Below, one piece after another: positions 19,282-28,079 of a DNA stretch of 64,000 nucleotides. The notes under the pieces were generated by a model. The model made no database searches. It was not told the DNA's origin and worked only from the letters and a program-made list of their open reading frames with translations. The first letter of the stretch is position 1. The number at the start of each line of letters is the position of its first letter. Made by a program: the position numbers and the translations under genes. Origin of the DNA: Glycocaulis albus (GTDB lineage: Bacteria > Pseudomonadota > Alphaproteobacteria > Caulobacterales > Maricaulaceae). The DNA lies in the NCBI RefSeq assembly GCF_014639075.1, contig NZ_BMFS01000013.1:1-64000 (forward strand), written 5' to 3'.

Positions 19282-19543
19282 GCGGGCGCTTAAACCGGGT
19301 TCCCGGCCTCCGAGCCGGGACCCACACCCCTTGAACCGGCCAATATTTGCGTTTCACCGGCGCATGCCGGTGCCCCATCTTTTTCTGGGCCCCGACTTTC
19401 GTCGGGGAAACGCGTAGTTCCACTCGCGTCTATTGTTGTCATGGCCCGGCTTGCCTGTCCCCGCGCAGGCGGGTGATGGGCGGAGCACCAGCAAAAATCC
19501 CACTTTTCCACCGTCATGCTCATCACATTTTCACGCCCGGCGC
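19282..19543. repeat. GC-rich palindromic repeat cluster downstream of fabB
   Basis: Part of a 428-nt gap with no credible gene. It holds a series of perfect hairpins: TCCCGGC/GCCGGGA (19301-19320), CACCGGC/GCCGGTG (19355-19372), CCCCGAC/GTCGGGG (19390-19407), and CCTG/CAGG arms at 19454-19469. The CACCGGC unit and its GAAACGC flank recur in opposite orientation at 21081-21105. The first hairpin could serve as a fabB terminator, but no T-run follows. Small open frames across these repeats look like translated repeats, not genes. Confidence 0.75.
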
Positions 19544-19590
19544 ACACTAGGGGTGGACGTTAGTATTCGCTTAACCACAATATCTAGATG
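19544..19590 (+). promoter_or_regulatory. Candidate pair of NrdR boxes upstream of nrdB
   Basis: CCACAATATCTAGATG (19575-19590) resembles the NrdR-box type CCACAATATCTAGTGT recalled for alphaproteobacterial ribonucleotide-reductase genes. Exactly 31 bp upstream, ACACTAGGGGTGGACG (19544-19559) begins with a good half-site ACACTAG and degenerates after. NrdR boxes usually occur as pairs about three helical turns apart, so the spacing supports the call. They lie 120-166 nt before the nrdB start. Confidence 0.5.
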
Positions 19591-19709
19591 TTGAGGGAGG
19601 GGCGCGATGTGATTCACGCTGACGGCGCGGCAAACACGCGCCTTGCCTGAATCAGCATCTCGCCCAACCATCGCCCGGCACGCGCCAGACAAGAGGATCC
19701 GCATTCGCC

Positions 19710-20768
19710 ATGAGCACCGGCCACATCATTTCCAGCGACCGCCCCGGCCTGTTGACGCCCAGCTTTGCCTACAAGCCGTTCCGCTATCCGTGGGCCTATG
19801 AGTACTGGAAACGCCAGCAGCAGGTGCACTGGCTGCCCGAAGAAGTGCCGCTGGGCGAGGACTGCAAGGACTGGGCGACTAAGCTCACCGATGGCGAGCG
19901 CAATCTGCTCACCCAGATTTTCCGCTTCTTCACGCAGTCTGATGTGGAGGTGGGCGCGAACTACATGGAAAACTACATGCCGCTCTTCAAGCCGGTTGAA
20001 GTGCGCATGATGCTGGCTTCCTTCTCCAACATGGAGACGGTCCATATCGCGGCCTATGCGCTGCTGCTTGAGACCATTGGTATGCCCGACACCGAATTCT
20101 CCGCCTTCATGGAGTATCAGGAGATGTCGGCCAAGCACGATTATCTCGGCAAGTTCGGGGTTGAGACCGACCGCGACATCCTCACCTCCATGGCGGTGTT
20201 TGGCGGCTTTACCGAGGGTCTGCAGCTCTTTGCCAGCTTTGCCATGCTGATGAACTTCCCGCGCTTCAACAAGATGAAGGGGATGGGCCAGATCGTGTCC
20301 TGGTCGGTGCGCGATGAATCGCTGCACTGCGAGGGCATGATGAAAATGTTCCACACCTTCGCCGAGGAAACCGGCGCTTACACGCAATCCGTCAAGGACG
20401 ACATCATCGATTGCTGCAAGACGGTGGTGAGCCTTGAAGACAAGTTCATCGAGCTGGCGTTTGAAGCCGGCGAGGTGGAAGGCATGACGCCGGACGATAT
20501 CAAGCAGTATATCCGCTATATCGCCGACTGGCGCCTGCAACAGCTCAAACTCCCGCCCGTTTATGGCGCCAAGGAGCACCCGCTGCCCTGGCTGACCGAG
20601 ATCCTCAACGGGGTGGAGCACGCCAACTTCTTCGAGGCGCGCGCCACCGAATACTCCAAGGGCGCGACCAAGGGCGACTGGCACGGCGATGACGGCGTGT
20701 GGTCGAACTTCGACAACTGGGTCTCGAAAAAGCGTACTTTGCCGACACAGGCCGAACTGGCCGAGTAG
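19710..20768 (+). CDS. nrdB: Ribonucleoside-diphosphate reductase, small subunit (class Ia, R2)
   Basis: Provides the diferric-tyrosyl radical for reduction of ribonucleotides. The 352-aa ferritin-like protein keeps all iron ligands and the radical tyrosine: Asp78 (TQSDVEVGANYM), Glu109 and His112 with Tyr116 (METVHIAAY), Glu169 (GFTEGLQLF), Glu203 and His206 (RDESLHCEG). The C-terminal tail that normally docks into NrdA is present. No nrdA is adjacent, so the large subunit must be encoded elsewhere. The gene is flanked by palindromic repeat clusters, preceded by candidate NrdR boxes, and followed by a strong terminator. Confidence 0.96.
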   Translation: MSTGHIISSDRPGLLTPSFAYKPFRYPWAYEYWKRQQQVHWLPEEVPLGEDCKDWATKLTDGERNLLTQIFRFFTQSDVEVGANYMENYMPLFKPVEVRMMLASFSNMETVHIAAYALLLETIGMPDTEFSAFMEYQEMSAKHDYLGKFGVETDRDILTSMAVFGGFTEGLQLFASFAMLMNFPRFNKMKGMGQIVSWSVRDESLHCEGMMKMFHTFAEETGAYTQSVKDDIIDCCKTVVSLEDKFIELAFEAGEVEGMTPDDIKQYIRYIADWRLQQLKLPPVYGAKEHPLPWLTEILNGVEHANFFEARATEYSKGATKGDWHGDDGVWSNFDNWVSKKRTLPTQAELAE

Positions 20769-20796
20769 GGGCTACGGCCTATCCAGTACTGAAAAG

Positions 20797-20819
20797 GGGC
20801 GGGCAACCCGCCCTTTTTT
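20797..20819 (+). terminator. Rho-independent terminator of nrdB
   Basis: Perfect hairpin GGGCGGG-CAA-CCCGCCC (20797-20813) followed by six T (20814-20819), 28 nt after the nrdB stop. Textbook intrinsic terminator on the plus strand; AAAA before the stem would give weaker activity on the minus strand. Confidence 0.9.
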
Positions 20820-20842
20820 GCTGGCCGGGTTATAGTCCCACC

Positions 20843-21355
20843 TCGTCGTTCCCGCGGGCCGGAACCCAGAGCTGATTGGCAACTGACTGAGCCTTATGAT
20901 CTCCGGCTCCCGGCTCTGCGCTTCGCTTGGCCGGGAACCTGGCAAGTTTTTCCAATAGCCAACCATACCGGGTCCCCGGCCTGTGAGCCGGGGACCATTC
21001 TTTTGTTCTTCCGGATCTCAAACCCTTGTCCACCACCCTTCGTTTTCCCGGCCCCCGAGCCGGGATCAGAAAAGACTGGGCACCGGCTTACGCCGGTGAA
21101 ACGCATCTGGGACATCCAACCTCTCGTCGTTCGCGCGAAGGCGGGAACCCAGAGCTGTATCCACTGTCTCTGCGCTATGATCTCTGGACCCCGGCTCAGG
21201 GGCCGGGGACCCGGTGTTTATCACCGCACCTCTCAACCGGGTTCCCGGGCTTGACCCGGGATACATTCTTCACCCCCCCCACCACGCTATCACCCGCATT
21301 GCCCTCCCCCTTCGTCATTCCGGGCGAGCCTGCGGCGAGACCCGGAACCCAGAGT
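20843..21355. repeat. Large cluster of mosaic palindromic repeats
   Basis: Within an 808-nt gap without a credible gene lie at least six palindromes: GGTCCCCGGC/GCCGGGGACC (20971-20996), TCCCGGC/GCCGGGA (21046-21065), CACCGGC/GCCGGTG (21081-21098), CCCCGGC/GCCGGGG (21189-21208), TCCCGGG/CCCGGGA (21243-21261), and CCGGG/CCCGG (21320-21345). The motif GGAACCCAGAG occurs three times (20861, 21144, 21344), each after a TCGTCGTTC- or TCGTCATTC-like segment. This fits the interspersed mosaic repeats known from many alphaproteobacterial genomes. Confidence 0.8.
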
Positions 21356-21576
21356 TTTTTAGTTTCGCAACGCATTCCCCGCCTGCGTGTTTCGTCCCGT
21401 TTGATTGTCTGGATACCGCTTCGGTGTCTGCGGGTGTAGAGTATGCGCGGTCCAGACTGGGAGGCCGGCGGGGATGGGGGTGTTGGTCCATTCGAGCGAG
21501 AACCACCCCTCCCCCTCACCCGCTCACAGTGCTAATCCTTCCGTATCGGGAATAAGCGGAAGGCCGCCAACGCACG
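21356..21576. other. Gap before the Na/Pi transporter, no feature seen
   Basis: Remaining 221 nt of the repeat-containing intergenic region. I see no palindromic repeat, gene or clear promoter. It presumably carries the promoter and leader of the Na/Pi cotransporter gene. Confidence 0.4.
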
Positions 21577-23175
21577 ATGACAAGCATTCTCGCGCCATTG
21601 CTCGGTGGCCTCGGTCTCTTTCTTCTCGGCATGGCGCTGATGACGGACGGACTCAAAACCGCTGCCGGCGATGCGCTCAAATCCATTCTGGGCGCGTGGA
21701 CGCGCACTCGCGCGCGCGGCCTCGTGGCGGGCGCGTTCATCACCGCTGCGGTGCAGTCTTCCAGCGCGGTAACCGTGGCCACGATAGGGTTTGTGAACGC
21801 CGGCCTGTTGACGCTGGGTCAGGCGATCTGGGTCGTGTTCGGCGCCAATGTCGGCACCACGATGACGGGCTGGCTGGTCTCGCAAGTGGGCCTGAAGCTT
21901 GACTGGGGCGCGCTCGCCCTGCCGCTGATCGGGCTGGGGATGATAGCCGGGCTAGCGCTCAAATCCCGCCCCAGGCTTGGCGGCGCGGCGCAGGCGGTTG
22001 CGGGCTTCGGCCTGTTTTTCCTCGGCGTCGGCCTGCTGCAGCAGGCCTTTTCCGGCCTTGCCCCGCAAATCGCGGCCCTCAACCTGGAGGAGGCCGGGAT
22101 ATTCGCCATCCCTGTGTTTGTTCTCGTTGGCGCGCTGCTGACCACGCTCACCCAGTCCTCCAGCGCCGCCATCGCCATCACCCTGTCGGCGAGCGCGGGC
22201 GGCGCTGTGCCGCTGCCGCTGGCGGCGGCGGCCGTGATCGGCGCCAATATCGGCACCACCTCCACCGCGCTGCTGGCGACCATCGGCGCGACACCGGCCG
22301 CGCGGCGCGTGGCGATGGCCCATGTCGCGTTCAATGCGGTGACGGCGCTCGCGGCGCTGGCCCTGTTGCCACTGCTTCTGTGGGCCTCCGAAGGCGTGCT
22401 GGACGGCGCGCATCTGGTGGATGACACGCCGGGCCGGCTCGCCGCTTTCCACACCCTGTTCAACGTGCTGGGCGTGCTGCTCATCCTGCCGCTCGCCCCG
22501 CGCCTCACGCGCTGGCTGGCAGGTCTGTTCGGTACGCCGGACGAAGCGCTCTCCCGCCCGGAATTTCTCGATTCCAACTTGTTGCAGACACCGGCCCTGG
22601 CGGTGCGCTCCCTCGCACTGGAGTGCTGGCGTCTGCATGCCTTGGCGCTTGATCTTGCCGCCGCGCGCCTTGCCGCGCCGGGCAGGCGCAGCGCGGGGCC
22701 GGACCACCGCCACGACGCCTTGTCCGATCTGGCAGACGCCATCCGCGACTTCATAGACAGGTTGACGCAAACCACGTTGGCCCCGCAAAGCGGCAAGGTG
22801 CTGGCAGACCTTGTGCGCGTGATCCAGCATGCCGAGGAGGTGTTGCAGGCGAGCGCGCAGTTGCAGGCCCTGCCTGCGCCGCGCACGGGACCGGCCCTGA
22901 AACCCGCCTGGCAGGCGATAGACGACCAGGTGCGCGCCAGCCTTGCAGCGGCCGCAGACCGCGAAACCTTCGCCGACACCGCAGCGGATACCGAGAAGGC
23001 CTTCCAGACGCTGAAGAGCGCGCTTCTGGCAGCGCTGGCCGATGGCTCGGCCGGGCTGGGACCGGTGGATACCGGCCTTGTCCGTGCACAGGTCTTGCGG
23101 CGTATCGCCCTCTCGGCCCGCGACGGGCGGCAACGGCTGGGCGACTGGCTGAACGGAGACAATGGGCAATCTTGA
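21577..23175 (+). CDS. Na+/phosphate cotransporter family protein with PhoU-like tail
   Basis: A 532-aa inner-membrane transporter of the NptA/YjbB (Na/Pi cotransporter II) family. Two inverted repeats carry the diagnostic QSSSA motifs (AAVQSSSAVTV near residue 68 and TQSSSAAIAI near residue 190), each followed by GANVGTT or GANIGTTSTA. About nine helices occupy residues 5-315. A soluble helical PhoU-like domain follows (residues ~350-525). It likely mediates phosphate movement, possibly export. No pho-regulon genes are adjacent. The gene follows the repeat cluster downstream of nrdB. Confidence 0.9.
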   Translation: MTSILAPLLGGLGLFLLGMALMTDGLKTAAGDALKSILGAWTRTRARGLVAGAFITAAVQSSSAVTVATIGFVNAGLLTLGQAIWVVFGANVGTTMTGWLVSQVGLKLDWGALALPLIGLGMIAGLALKSRPRLGGAAQAVAGFGLFFLGVGLLQQAFSGLAPQIAALNLEEAGIFAIPVFVLVGALLTTLTQSSSAAIAITLSASAGGAVPLPLAAAAVIGANIGTTSTALLATIGATPAARRVAMAHVAFNAVTALAALALLPLLLWASEGVLDGAHLVDDTPGRLAAFHTLFNVLGVLLILPLAPRLTRWLAGLFGTPDEALSRPEFLDSNLLQTPALAVRSLALECWRLHALALDLAAARLAAPGRRSAGPDHRHDALSDLADAIRDFIDRLTQTTLAPQSGKVLADLVRVIQHAEEVLQASAQLQALPAPRTGPALKPAWQAIDDQVRASLAAAADRETFADTAADTEKAFQTLKSALLAALADGSAGLGPVDTGLVRAQVLRRIALSARDGRQRLGDWLNGDNGQS

Positions 23176-23277
23176 TCCGCGCCACAGCACAGCTGCGCAG
23201 CCCCTTCAGGGCAGCTAAACGCGAACGCCGATGGTCATGCCGGGCAGGGCGCCCTAACTTGCAGGAGAGAAAAGGGC

Positions 23278-23832
23278 ATGAAAGGAACGGTTATGCGTCT
23301 TGCCGCCACTTGTGTTTCACTGATGATGCTGGGTGTCGCCGCCTGCTCGCCCGAGCCTGAGGAAACGGATTTGTCCAGTCTTGAGATAACCGCCATTGAT
23401 GCGCCTTACAGCGCCGAGGCCGACGCCCATGGCGAGCTGGATGCGGCCTATGAGCGTGCCGCGGAACGCGGCACGCGGGTGCTGGTAAAGTTCGGCGGAA
23501 ACTGGTGCCCGGACTGCCGGATATTTGCCGGCATGCTTGAGCTGGAACCGGTGCGTGAATACGCCGATGCGCATTACGAGATCGTCGCGGTCGATGTCGG
23601 CCGGTATGAGCGCAATATGGATGTAGTGGCCCGTTTTGGCATGGACGGGCTGGAAGGTGTGCCGACCGTGATCATCACCACAGCCGATGGCGAGATCATC
23701 AATACCGGCACCTCGGCTGAATGGCGCACCGCGCGTGAGCGCAATGCGCAGGACGTGCTCGACTATCTCACCCGTTATGCCGAAGCGCCCGTGCCCGCCA
23801 ACGCGGACCGGGCAATCATATCGCGTCCATGA
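23278..23832 (+). CDS. Thioredoxin-family lipoprotein
   Basis: A 184-aa predicted lipoprotein (lipobox LGVAACS, Cys23) with a thioredoxin fold. The redox motif is WCPDC (GGNWCPDCRIF, around residue 77-81), and the cis-proline follows in LEGVPTVII. This looks like a periplasmic disulfide reductase or a thiol-disulfide exchange protein. Starts at 23278 and 23293 both have plausible ribosome binding sites (GGAGAG and AAGGA); either gives a working signal peptide. Its stop overlaps the phzF-like start (ATGA). Confidence 0.87.
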   Translation: MKGTVMRLAATCVSLMMLGVAACSPEPEETDLSSLEITAIDAPYSAEADAHGELDAAYERAAERGTRVLVKFGGNWCPDCRIFAGMLELEPVREYADAHYEIVAVDVGRYERNMDVVARFGMDGLEGVPTVIITTADGEIINTGTSAEWRTARERNAQDVLDYLTRYAEAPVPANADRAIISRP

Positions 23833-24662
23833 CGACAAAGCTGCCCTTTGCAGAGCTGCATGCCTTTTGTGACGGTGATGCCCCGCATACCGGAAATCCG
23901 GCTGCTGTAGTTGCGCTGGAGGACGAGCTTGATGACGAAACCCTGGCCGGGATAGCGCGCTCCAACAATCTGTCGGAGACCGCCTATCTGCTGGCCGACG
24001 GCGCGGATCACTGGCGCTTGCGCTGGTTCACTCCGGGTGCCGAGGTGGATTTCTGCGGGCACGCAACGCTCGCAGCAGGGGCATGGCTTCTTGGCAATGG
24101 CAGCGTGGCAGGGGACGTGGCAAGCTTTTCGACCCGCTCCGGACCCATGAGTGTGACGCGCACTGCCACGCCGGGTCTTTACGCCATGGATTTTCCCGCT
24201 ATTGCCGTAAAGCGCTTGGAGAACCGGCCCGACGGCATTGACGGCCTCGGCGTGGGTGCTGTGGAGGTCTTCGAGCTGGTGCGGGCGGAGCCCTGGCCGT
24301 GGTATCTCGCAGTGTTTGACAGCGCCAGGACCGTCGCCGCCCTGTCGCCGGACATGCGCCGTCTGAAGGAAAGCGGCGCACTCTGGAGCGTCACGGCAGC
24401 GGGCGGCACGGGCAGCGATTTCGTCTCCCGCCTGTTTGCTCAGGCGATCGGCATTGACGAGGATCCCGTTACCGGCTCGGCCCATTGCGCGCTGGCTCCT
24501 TTCTGGGCGGAAAGGCTGGGCAAGGATGTCCTTAGTGCCCGCCAGACCGGACCGCGCCCCGGACATCTGATCGTGAAAGCCGGATCTGCAGCTCCGGCAG
24601 ACGGCCGTGTGGGCCTTGAAGGCCGCGCGCGGCTCTTTGTCGAGGGCCGGCTATACCTGTAG
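23829..24662 (+). CDS. PhzF-family epimerase/isomerase
   Basis: A 277-aa protein of the PhzF family, with the diaminopimelate-epimerase-like double-barrel fold. Visible landmarks are GNPAAVVALE near residue 22 and the catalytic glutamate region SNNLSETAYLL, then FTPGAEVDFCGHATLAA and the C-terminal DPVTGSAHCALAPFW. Family members act on various substrates, and most are not phenazine genes; the real substrate here is unknown. It overlaps the thioredoxin-like gene by 4 nt, so the two are likely cotranscribed. Confidence 0.9.
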   Translation: MTTKLPFAELHAFCDGDAPHTGNPAAVVALEDELDDETLAGIARSNNLSETAYLLADGADHWRLRWFTPGAEVDFCGHATLAAGAWLLGNGSVAGDVASFSTRSGPMSVTRTATPGLYAMDFPAIAVKRLENRPDGIDGLGVGAVEVFELVRAEPWPWYLAVFDSARTVAALSPDMRRLKESGALWSVTAAGGTGSDFVSRLFAQAIGIDEDPVTGSAHCALAPFWAERLGKDVLSARQTGPRPGHLIVKAGSAAPADGRVGLEGRARLFVEGRLYL

Positions 24663-24787
24663 GCATTTAACCCCCCAATACAATGCTTGCCTTTGCCCTG
24701 TCGGTCATGGTCAGGTGGCTATGATTTGCGGGTGTGCGATGCAAGGGGCGAGGCCGGCATCGCGCCGTATTGAGGGGATTGCAGAAT

Positions 24788-26134
24788 ATGCGGGCTTTTC
24801 TGGGCGCTGTGGCGCTGGCGGCGGGAATCGCCATTTCGGCTTTTGCGGCGTATCAGGATCGCGCTGAAACAGGTGCGAACGGGCCCGGGGCGCCCGAAGC
24901 CACGCTCTCCGATCCGACCATCCTGACCTCGCGTGACTACACCCGCATACTTCAGCAATTCCAGAAACCCGCGCCGCAGCGGCCGGGCGGGGCGGGACCA
25001 GCTGGCTATACGGGCGACGACTCCTGCCGCCACGCCAATGATGGCGAGTGTGATGATCCCGGTATCGGGACGGGCGCGTGCACCGCGGGCACGGATTATT
25101 CCGATTGCTGGCGTATCGTTTCCGGCCAGGAAGACGATAGCTGCCGCTGGGCCAATGACGGGGAGTGTGACGAGCCGGGCTTCGGCACCGGAGCGTGCAC
25201 GCAAGGCACGGACGTGACCGATTGCGGTGATGTCACCCACTTGCGCTTCCGCAATGATTCCTGCGAGTTCGCCTTTGACGGCGTCTGCGATGAACCCGGG
25301 ACGGGCACGGGCCGTTGCCCCGCGCGCACCGACCGTTCGGATTGCGGAGGCCGTCACCGGCCCCTGACGATCAACGACCATTTCTTCGGCAATGATGACC
25401 GTGTGATGATGGATACGGCGCAGTTTCCGTGGAGCGTTATCGGCACGATCCAGGCTGACCGGGGCGGCACCTGCACGGCCACGCTCGTGGCGCCCAATGT
25501 CATTGCCACGGCTGCCCACTGTATCCATAGCGAGGGTCAGCTCTATGCCGGCGGCGTGTTCACCACAGGGTTCGCCCTTCCCGGCGGCCCGCGCACGGCC
25601 CGTGTCGTCGATCATCTGATCGATGAAGAATGGGACAGCCAGCGCTTCAGCCAGACCGACGAGATCGATGGTACGGACTGGGCCCTGTTACGCCTCGACC
25701 AGCCGCTGGGTGACGAACTCGGCCATGTGGGCGTTCTCGACATAGTTGCAGACCGCAGCGAGCGTGAGGTCCAGAGTGCGCGCATCTGGCAGGCCGGATA
25801 CTCCTGGGATACCGGCAGCAATCTGTCAGGCAATGAGGATTGCCGCATCCTGATCGCCTATCCCGATGACACGATTTCCCATGATTGCGACACGACACGC
25901 GGCGATTCCGGCTCACCTTTCATGGTATATGAGAATGGCGAGTGGCAGATCATTGCCACGGACTCCAATTTCCGCAGCAATCCGGACGGCCCGTTCATCT
26001 ATATTTCGTCGCGCTCCAGCCGCTGGGCGCATCTGCTCGATGATTTCGCGGCAGGGCGAATTGGCGCAGGCGGCGTACGCCCGCAAGGCCCCGGAAAGCC
26101 GGGCGCGCCTGTCGCAATCAAGTCTGGCGGGTAA
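24788..26134 (+). CDS. Secreted trypsin-like serine protease with three cysteine repeats
   Basis: A 448-aa exported protein: a hydrophobic signal segment at residues 4-21, then a linker. Three tandem disulfide-rich repeats follow at 77-107, 116-146 and 157-186. Each has the exact spacing C-x7-C-x9-C-x8-C and the core NDGECD or FDGVCDEP with GTD before the last Cys. The trypsin-fold domain (about 205-430) has the complete triad: His244 in TAAHC, Asp297 in GTDWALLRL and Ser374 in RGDSGSP. The Gly/Pro/Lys-rich tail is disordered. The ATG at 24788 gives the signal peptide. The repeats resemble LNR/EGF-like modules but are probably a distinct bacterial repeat. Confidence 0.88.
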   Translation: MRAFLGAVALAAGIAISAFAAYQDRAETGANGPGAPEATLSDPTILTSRDYTRILQQFQKPAPQRPGGAGPAGYTGDDSCRHANDGECDDPGIGTGACTAGTDYSDCWRIVSGQEDDSCRWANDGECDEPGFGTGACTQGTDVTDCGDVTHLRFRNDSCEFAFDGVCDEPGTGTGRCPARTDRSDCGGRHRPLTINDHFFGNDDRVMMDTAQFPWSVIGTIQADRGGTCTATLVAPNVIATAAHCIHSEGQLYAGGVFTTGFALPGGPRTARVVDHLIDEEWDSQRFSQTDEIDGTDWALLRLDQPLGDELGHVGVLDIVADRSEREVQSARIWQAGYSWDTGSNLSGNEDCRILIAYPDDTISHDCDTTRGDSGSPFMVYENGEWQIIATDSNFRSNPDGPFIYISSRSSRWAHLLDDFAAGRIGAGGVRPQGPGKPGAPVAIKSGG

Positions 26135-26144
26135 ACCCGGCGTG

Positions 26145-27206
26145 TCAGAACTCCCGCACGATCGAGATGTCGGTGCGGCTATCACCCTTCTCAAATCCGG
26201 GATTGGGTTCGAATTCGTACCGGTACCGGTATTGCAGCCGCACTGACCACAGCTCGTTGAGATCGGTGGTGAGGCCGAACAGCTGATCGATACGGCTGGT
26301 ATCGGCGACCAGCACGCTCGTTTCCGATGTGAAGTTGAGCGATTCAGTCAGCTGCAGCGCGACATCCGAGCCGATATCCAGCGCGCCTACCGTCTGCGTG
26401 CCATTGCCCGGCTCTGCCAGCATCCGGATGCCGGGACCGGCCCGCAATATCCACGTCCGGCCAGGTCTTGTGAGCACGCGGTAACCTGCGCCAACGCCCG
26501 CGAAGGCTGTCCAGTCAAAGCTGGCGATACGGTCGCGTTCGTAGTCGGCGGCAGCAAAATAGGTGAAGCGCTCGCCAGCCTCGCGCTCGCCGCGCAGCCG
26601 GGTGCGGAAATTGTCACGCCCTATTGTGCCGTTCACCTCCGAGTATGCGTAGTCTATATCGCCCTGAAACCCCCAGCCGGAGAGCTCGCGGCGGACCTGC
26701 AGCGCAAAGGTGTAGTCCTCGCGCGCCGTATTGCCGGAATCAAAGCGTATGCCGAGGCTCGCGCGCCCTTCCCACAGCTCGAACCGGCCATTGGCAAGTG
26801 TACGCGCGATCGACATGGGCGCAGCGACGACCGTACTGCCGAGGCCGGAAGAGTCGTCCTCAAGACCGTCATCCTTGCCGTCCTCTTCATCCTCTTCCAT
26901 CTCCACGGCGGCTGCGCGCGCCGCCTCCTCGGCTAGCAGGACGGGCTCCAGGCCGAGTGCGCGGCGGGCCGCATTGCCGCGTCCCAGCGCTTCGGCGGCG
27001 CGTACTATCTCGTCTGCCGGACGCGTGAGCGCGATCAGCTGGACCGCGCGCGTGAAGTCTGCCGCTCCCTGTTCGTTGGCGGCTTGCAGCAACTCGGCCA
27101 GAGCGCCGGGAAGCTCTGCATCCTGCGCGGCGGCTATTCCTCCCGACAGGGCCAGCGCGACGGCGAGAGCCTGCAGGACGGGTCGAGCGCTGGCGCGAGG
27201 CGACAT
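26145..27206 (-). CDS. DUF481 outer-membrane beta-barrel protein
   Basis: A 353-aa exported protein: signal peptide ending GGIAAA (about residue 27). A helical acidic region (residues 30-115, containing MEEDEEDGKDDGLEDD) precedes a DUF481-type beta-barrel domain with alternating strands (GRASLGIRFDSGNT, YTFALQVRRELSG, QYRYRYEFEPNPGFEKGD) and a C-terminal aromatic residue (VREF), as expected of outer-membrane barrels. Function unknown. I chose the ATG at 27206, with GGGAG eight bases upstream; 27230 is an alternative. It is convergent with the protease gene, with stops 10 nt apart. Confidence 0.78.
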   Translation of the reverse strand: MSPRASARPVLQALAVALALSGGIAAAQDAELPGALAELLQAANEQGAADFTRAVQLIALTRPADEIVRAAEALGRGNAARRALGLEPVLLAEEAARAAAVEMEEDEEDGKDDGLEDDSSGLGSTVVAAPMSIARTLANGRFELWEGRASLGIRFDSGNTAREDYTFALQVRRELSGWGFQGDIDYAYSEVNGTIGRDNFRTRLRGEREAGERFTYFAAADYERDRIASFDWTAFAGVGAGYRVLTRPGRTWILRAGPGIRMLAEPGNGTQTVGALDIGSDVALQLTESLNFTSETSVLVADTSRIDQLFGLTTDLNELWSVRLQYRYRYEFEPNPGFEKGDSRTDISIVREF

Positions 27207-27337
27207 GGGGGTGTCTCCCTTGGAGGACATGCGGGCCGGGTTAACGGGCCTTGCGCCGAAGGGGGGTTCTGGCGCAGGCGAAGCTGTTCTAGCCTGATCG
27301 CGTGGCCGAGGCCAAACACCCTATGGAGTTGATCTGC

Positions 27338-28057
27338 ATGTCCGAGCAAGGTGACGAGTTTTCATCCGCCAACCGCTATCGCGAAACCGGTCCGCTGATC
27401 CCTGAATGGACAGGTCCGGCCTATCTCGGTGTGGCGGTGTTTGCCGCCCTGGTATTCCTGGTGCTCGACCAGGTGACGGCGGGCGGCGGCCAGATCGCCC
27501 TGGTGAAGGTCAGCGGGATCATCCTGCTTGCCATGTACGCCGCCTTCCGCAAGGCGTTCGTGCTGGCCCTTGCTCTCCTCCTCTCGGCAGGCGGCGATTT
27601 CGCCCTTGCCCTGAACCCGCCTGCCATGCAGGCCGGCATAGGGTTTTTCGGTGTGGCCCATCTGGTCTATCTGGCGATTTTTACGGGGTTCATCATCAAG
27701 AATGGCTGGCGCAGGGACGGGCTGGTGCTGGCCGCGGCCCTGCTGGCCTTTGGCATCGCCATGTTTGTATGGCTGCGCCCGGGCATGGGCGAGCTTTTTG
27801 TCCCCGCCAGCGCCTATCTTGGCATCATTCTTCTCATGGTGATTGCCGCAGGCCTGGTGCGCGGCCCCCGGCTGATAGTCGCCGGTGCCTTGCTTTTCCT
27901 GATCTCCGACAGCCTGATTGCCGCCCGGCTGTTCCGCGAGGTGCTTGTCTTTGACGGGCTGGACTGGGGCGGCGTGGCCGTGTGGATCACCTATTTCGCG
28001 GCGCAGTTCTGCCTTGCGGTGGGTATCGTCAGGCGCAAGCAGGAGGCGGCCGGGTAG
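27338..28057 (+). CDS. YhhN-family lysoplasmalogenase-like membrane protein
   Basis: A 239-aa integral membrane protein with about eight hydrophobic segments. YhhN/TMEM86 features are the acidic pair SAGGDFALAL in the third helix, the conserved FFGVAHLVYL, and FLISDSLIAARLF near the C terminus. Some members hydrolyse lysoplasmalogen; the bacterial substrate here is unknown. The ATG at 27338 has GGAG nine bases upstream and is preferred over GTG 27302 and ATG 27323. It is divergent from the DUF481 gene and followed by vapBC. Confidence 0.8.
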   Translation: MSEQGDEFSSANRYRETGPLIPEWTGPAYLGVAVFAALVFLVLDQVTAGGGQIALVKVSGIILLAMYAAFRKAFVLALALLLSAGGDFALALNPPAMQAGIGFFGVAHLVYLAIFTGFIIKNGWRRDGLVLAAALLAFGIAMFVWLRPGMGELFVPASAYLGIILLMVIAAGLVRGPRLIVAGALLFLISDSLIAARLFREVLVFDGLDWGGVAVWITYFAAQFCLAVGIVRRKQEAAG

Positions 28058-28079
28058 GGTCAGTTTCCGGCGCGATTTA

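Noticed and set aside
19614-20684. A 356-aa minus-strand frame
   Set aside because: It is opposite nrdB, which has all iron ligands and the radical tyrosine; the antisense frame is a shadow.
21003-21555. Several small frames (70-140 aa) on both strands
   Set aside because: They are translated palindromic repeats and lack ribosome binding sites; similar peptides are typical false annotations across such repeats.
21819-23162. Long minus-strand frames over the Na/Pi transporter
   Set aside because: Ser/Arg-rich composition without domains; the plus-strand transporter has clear QSSSA repeats.
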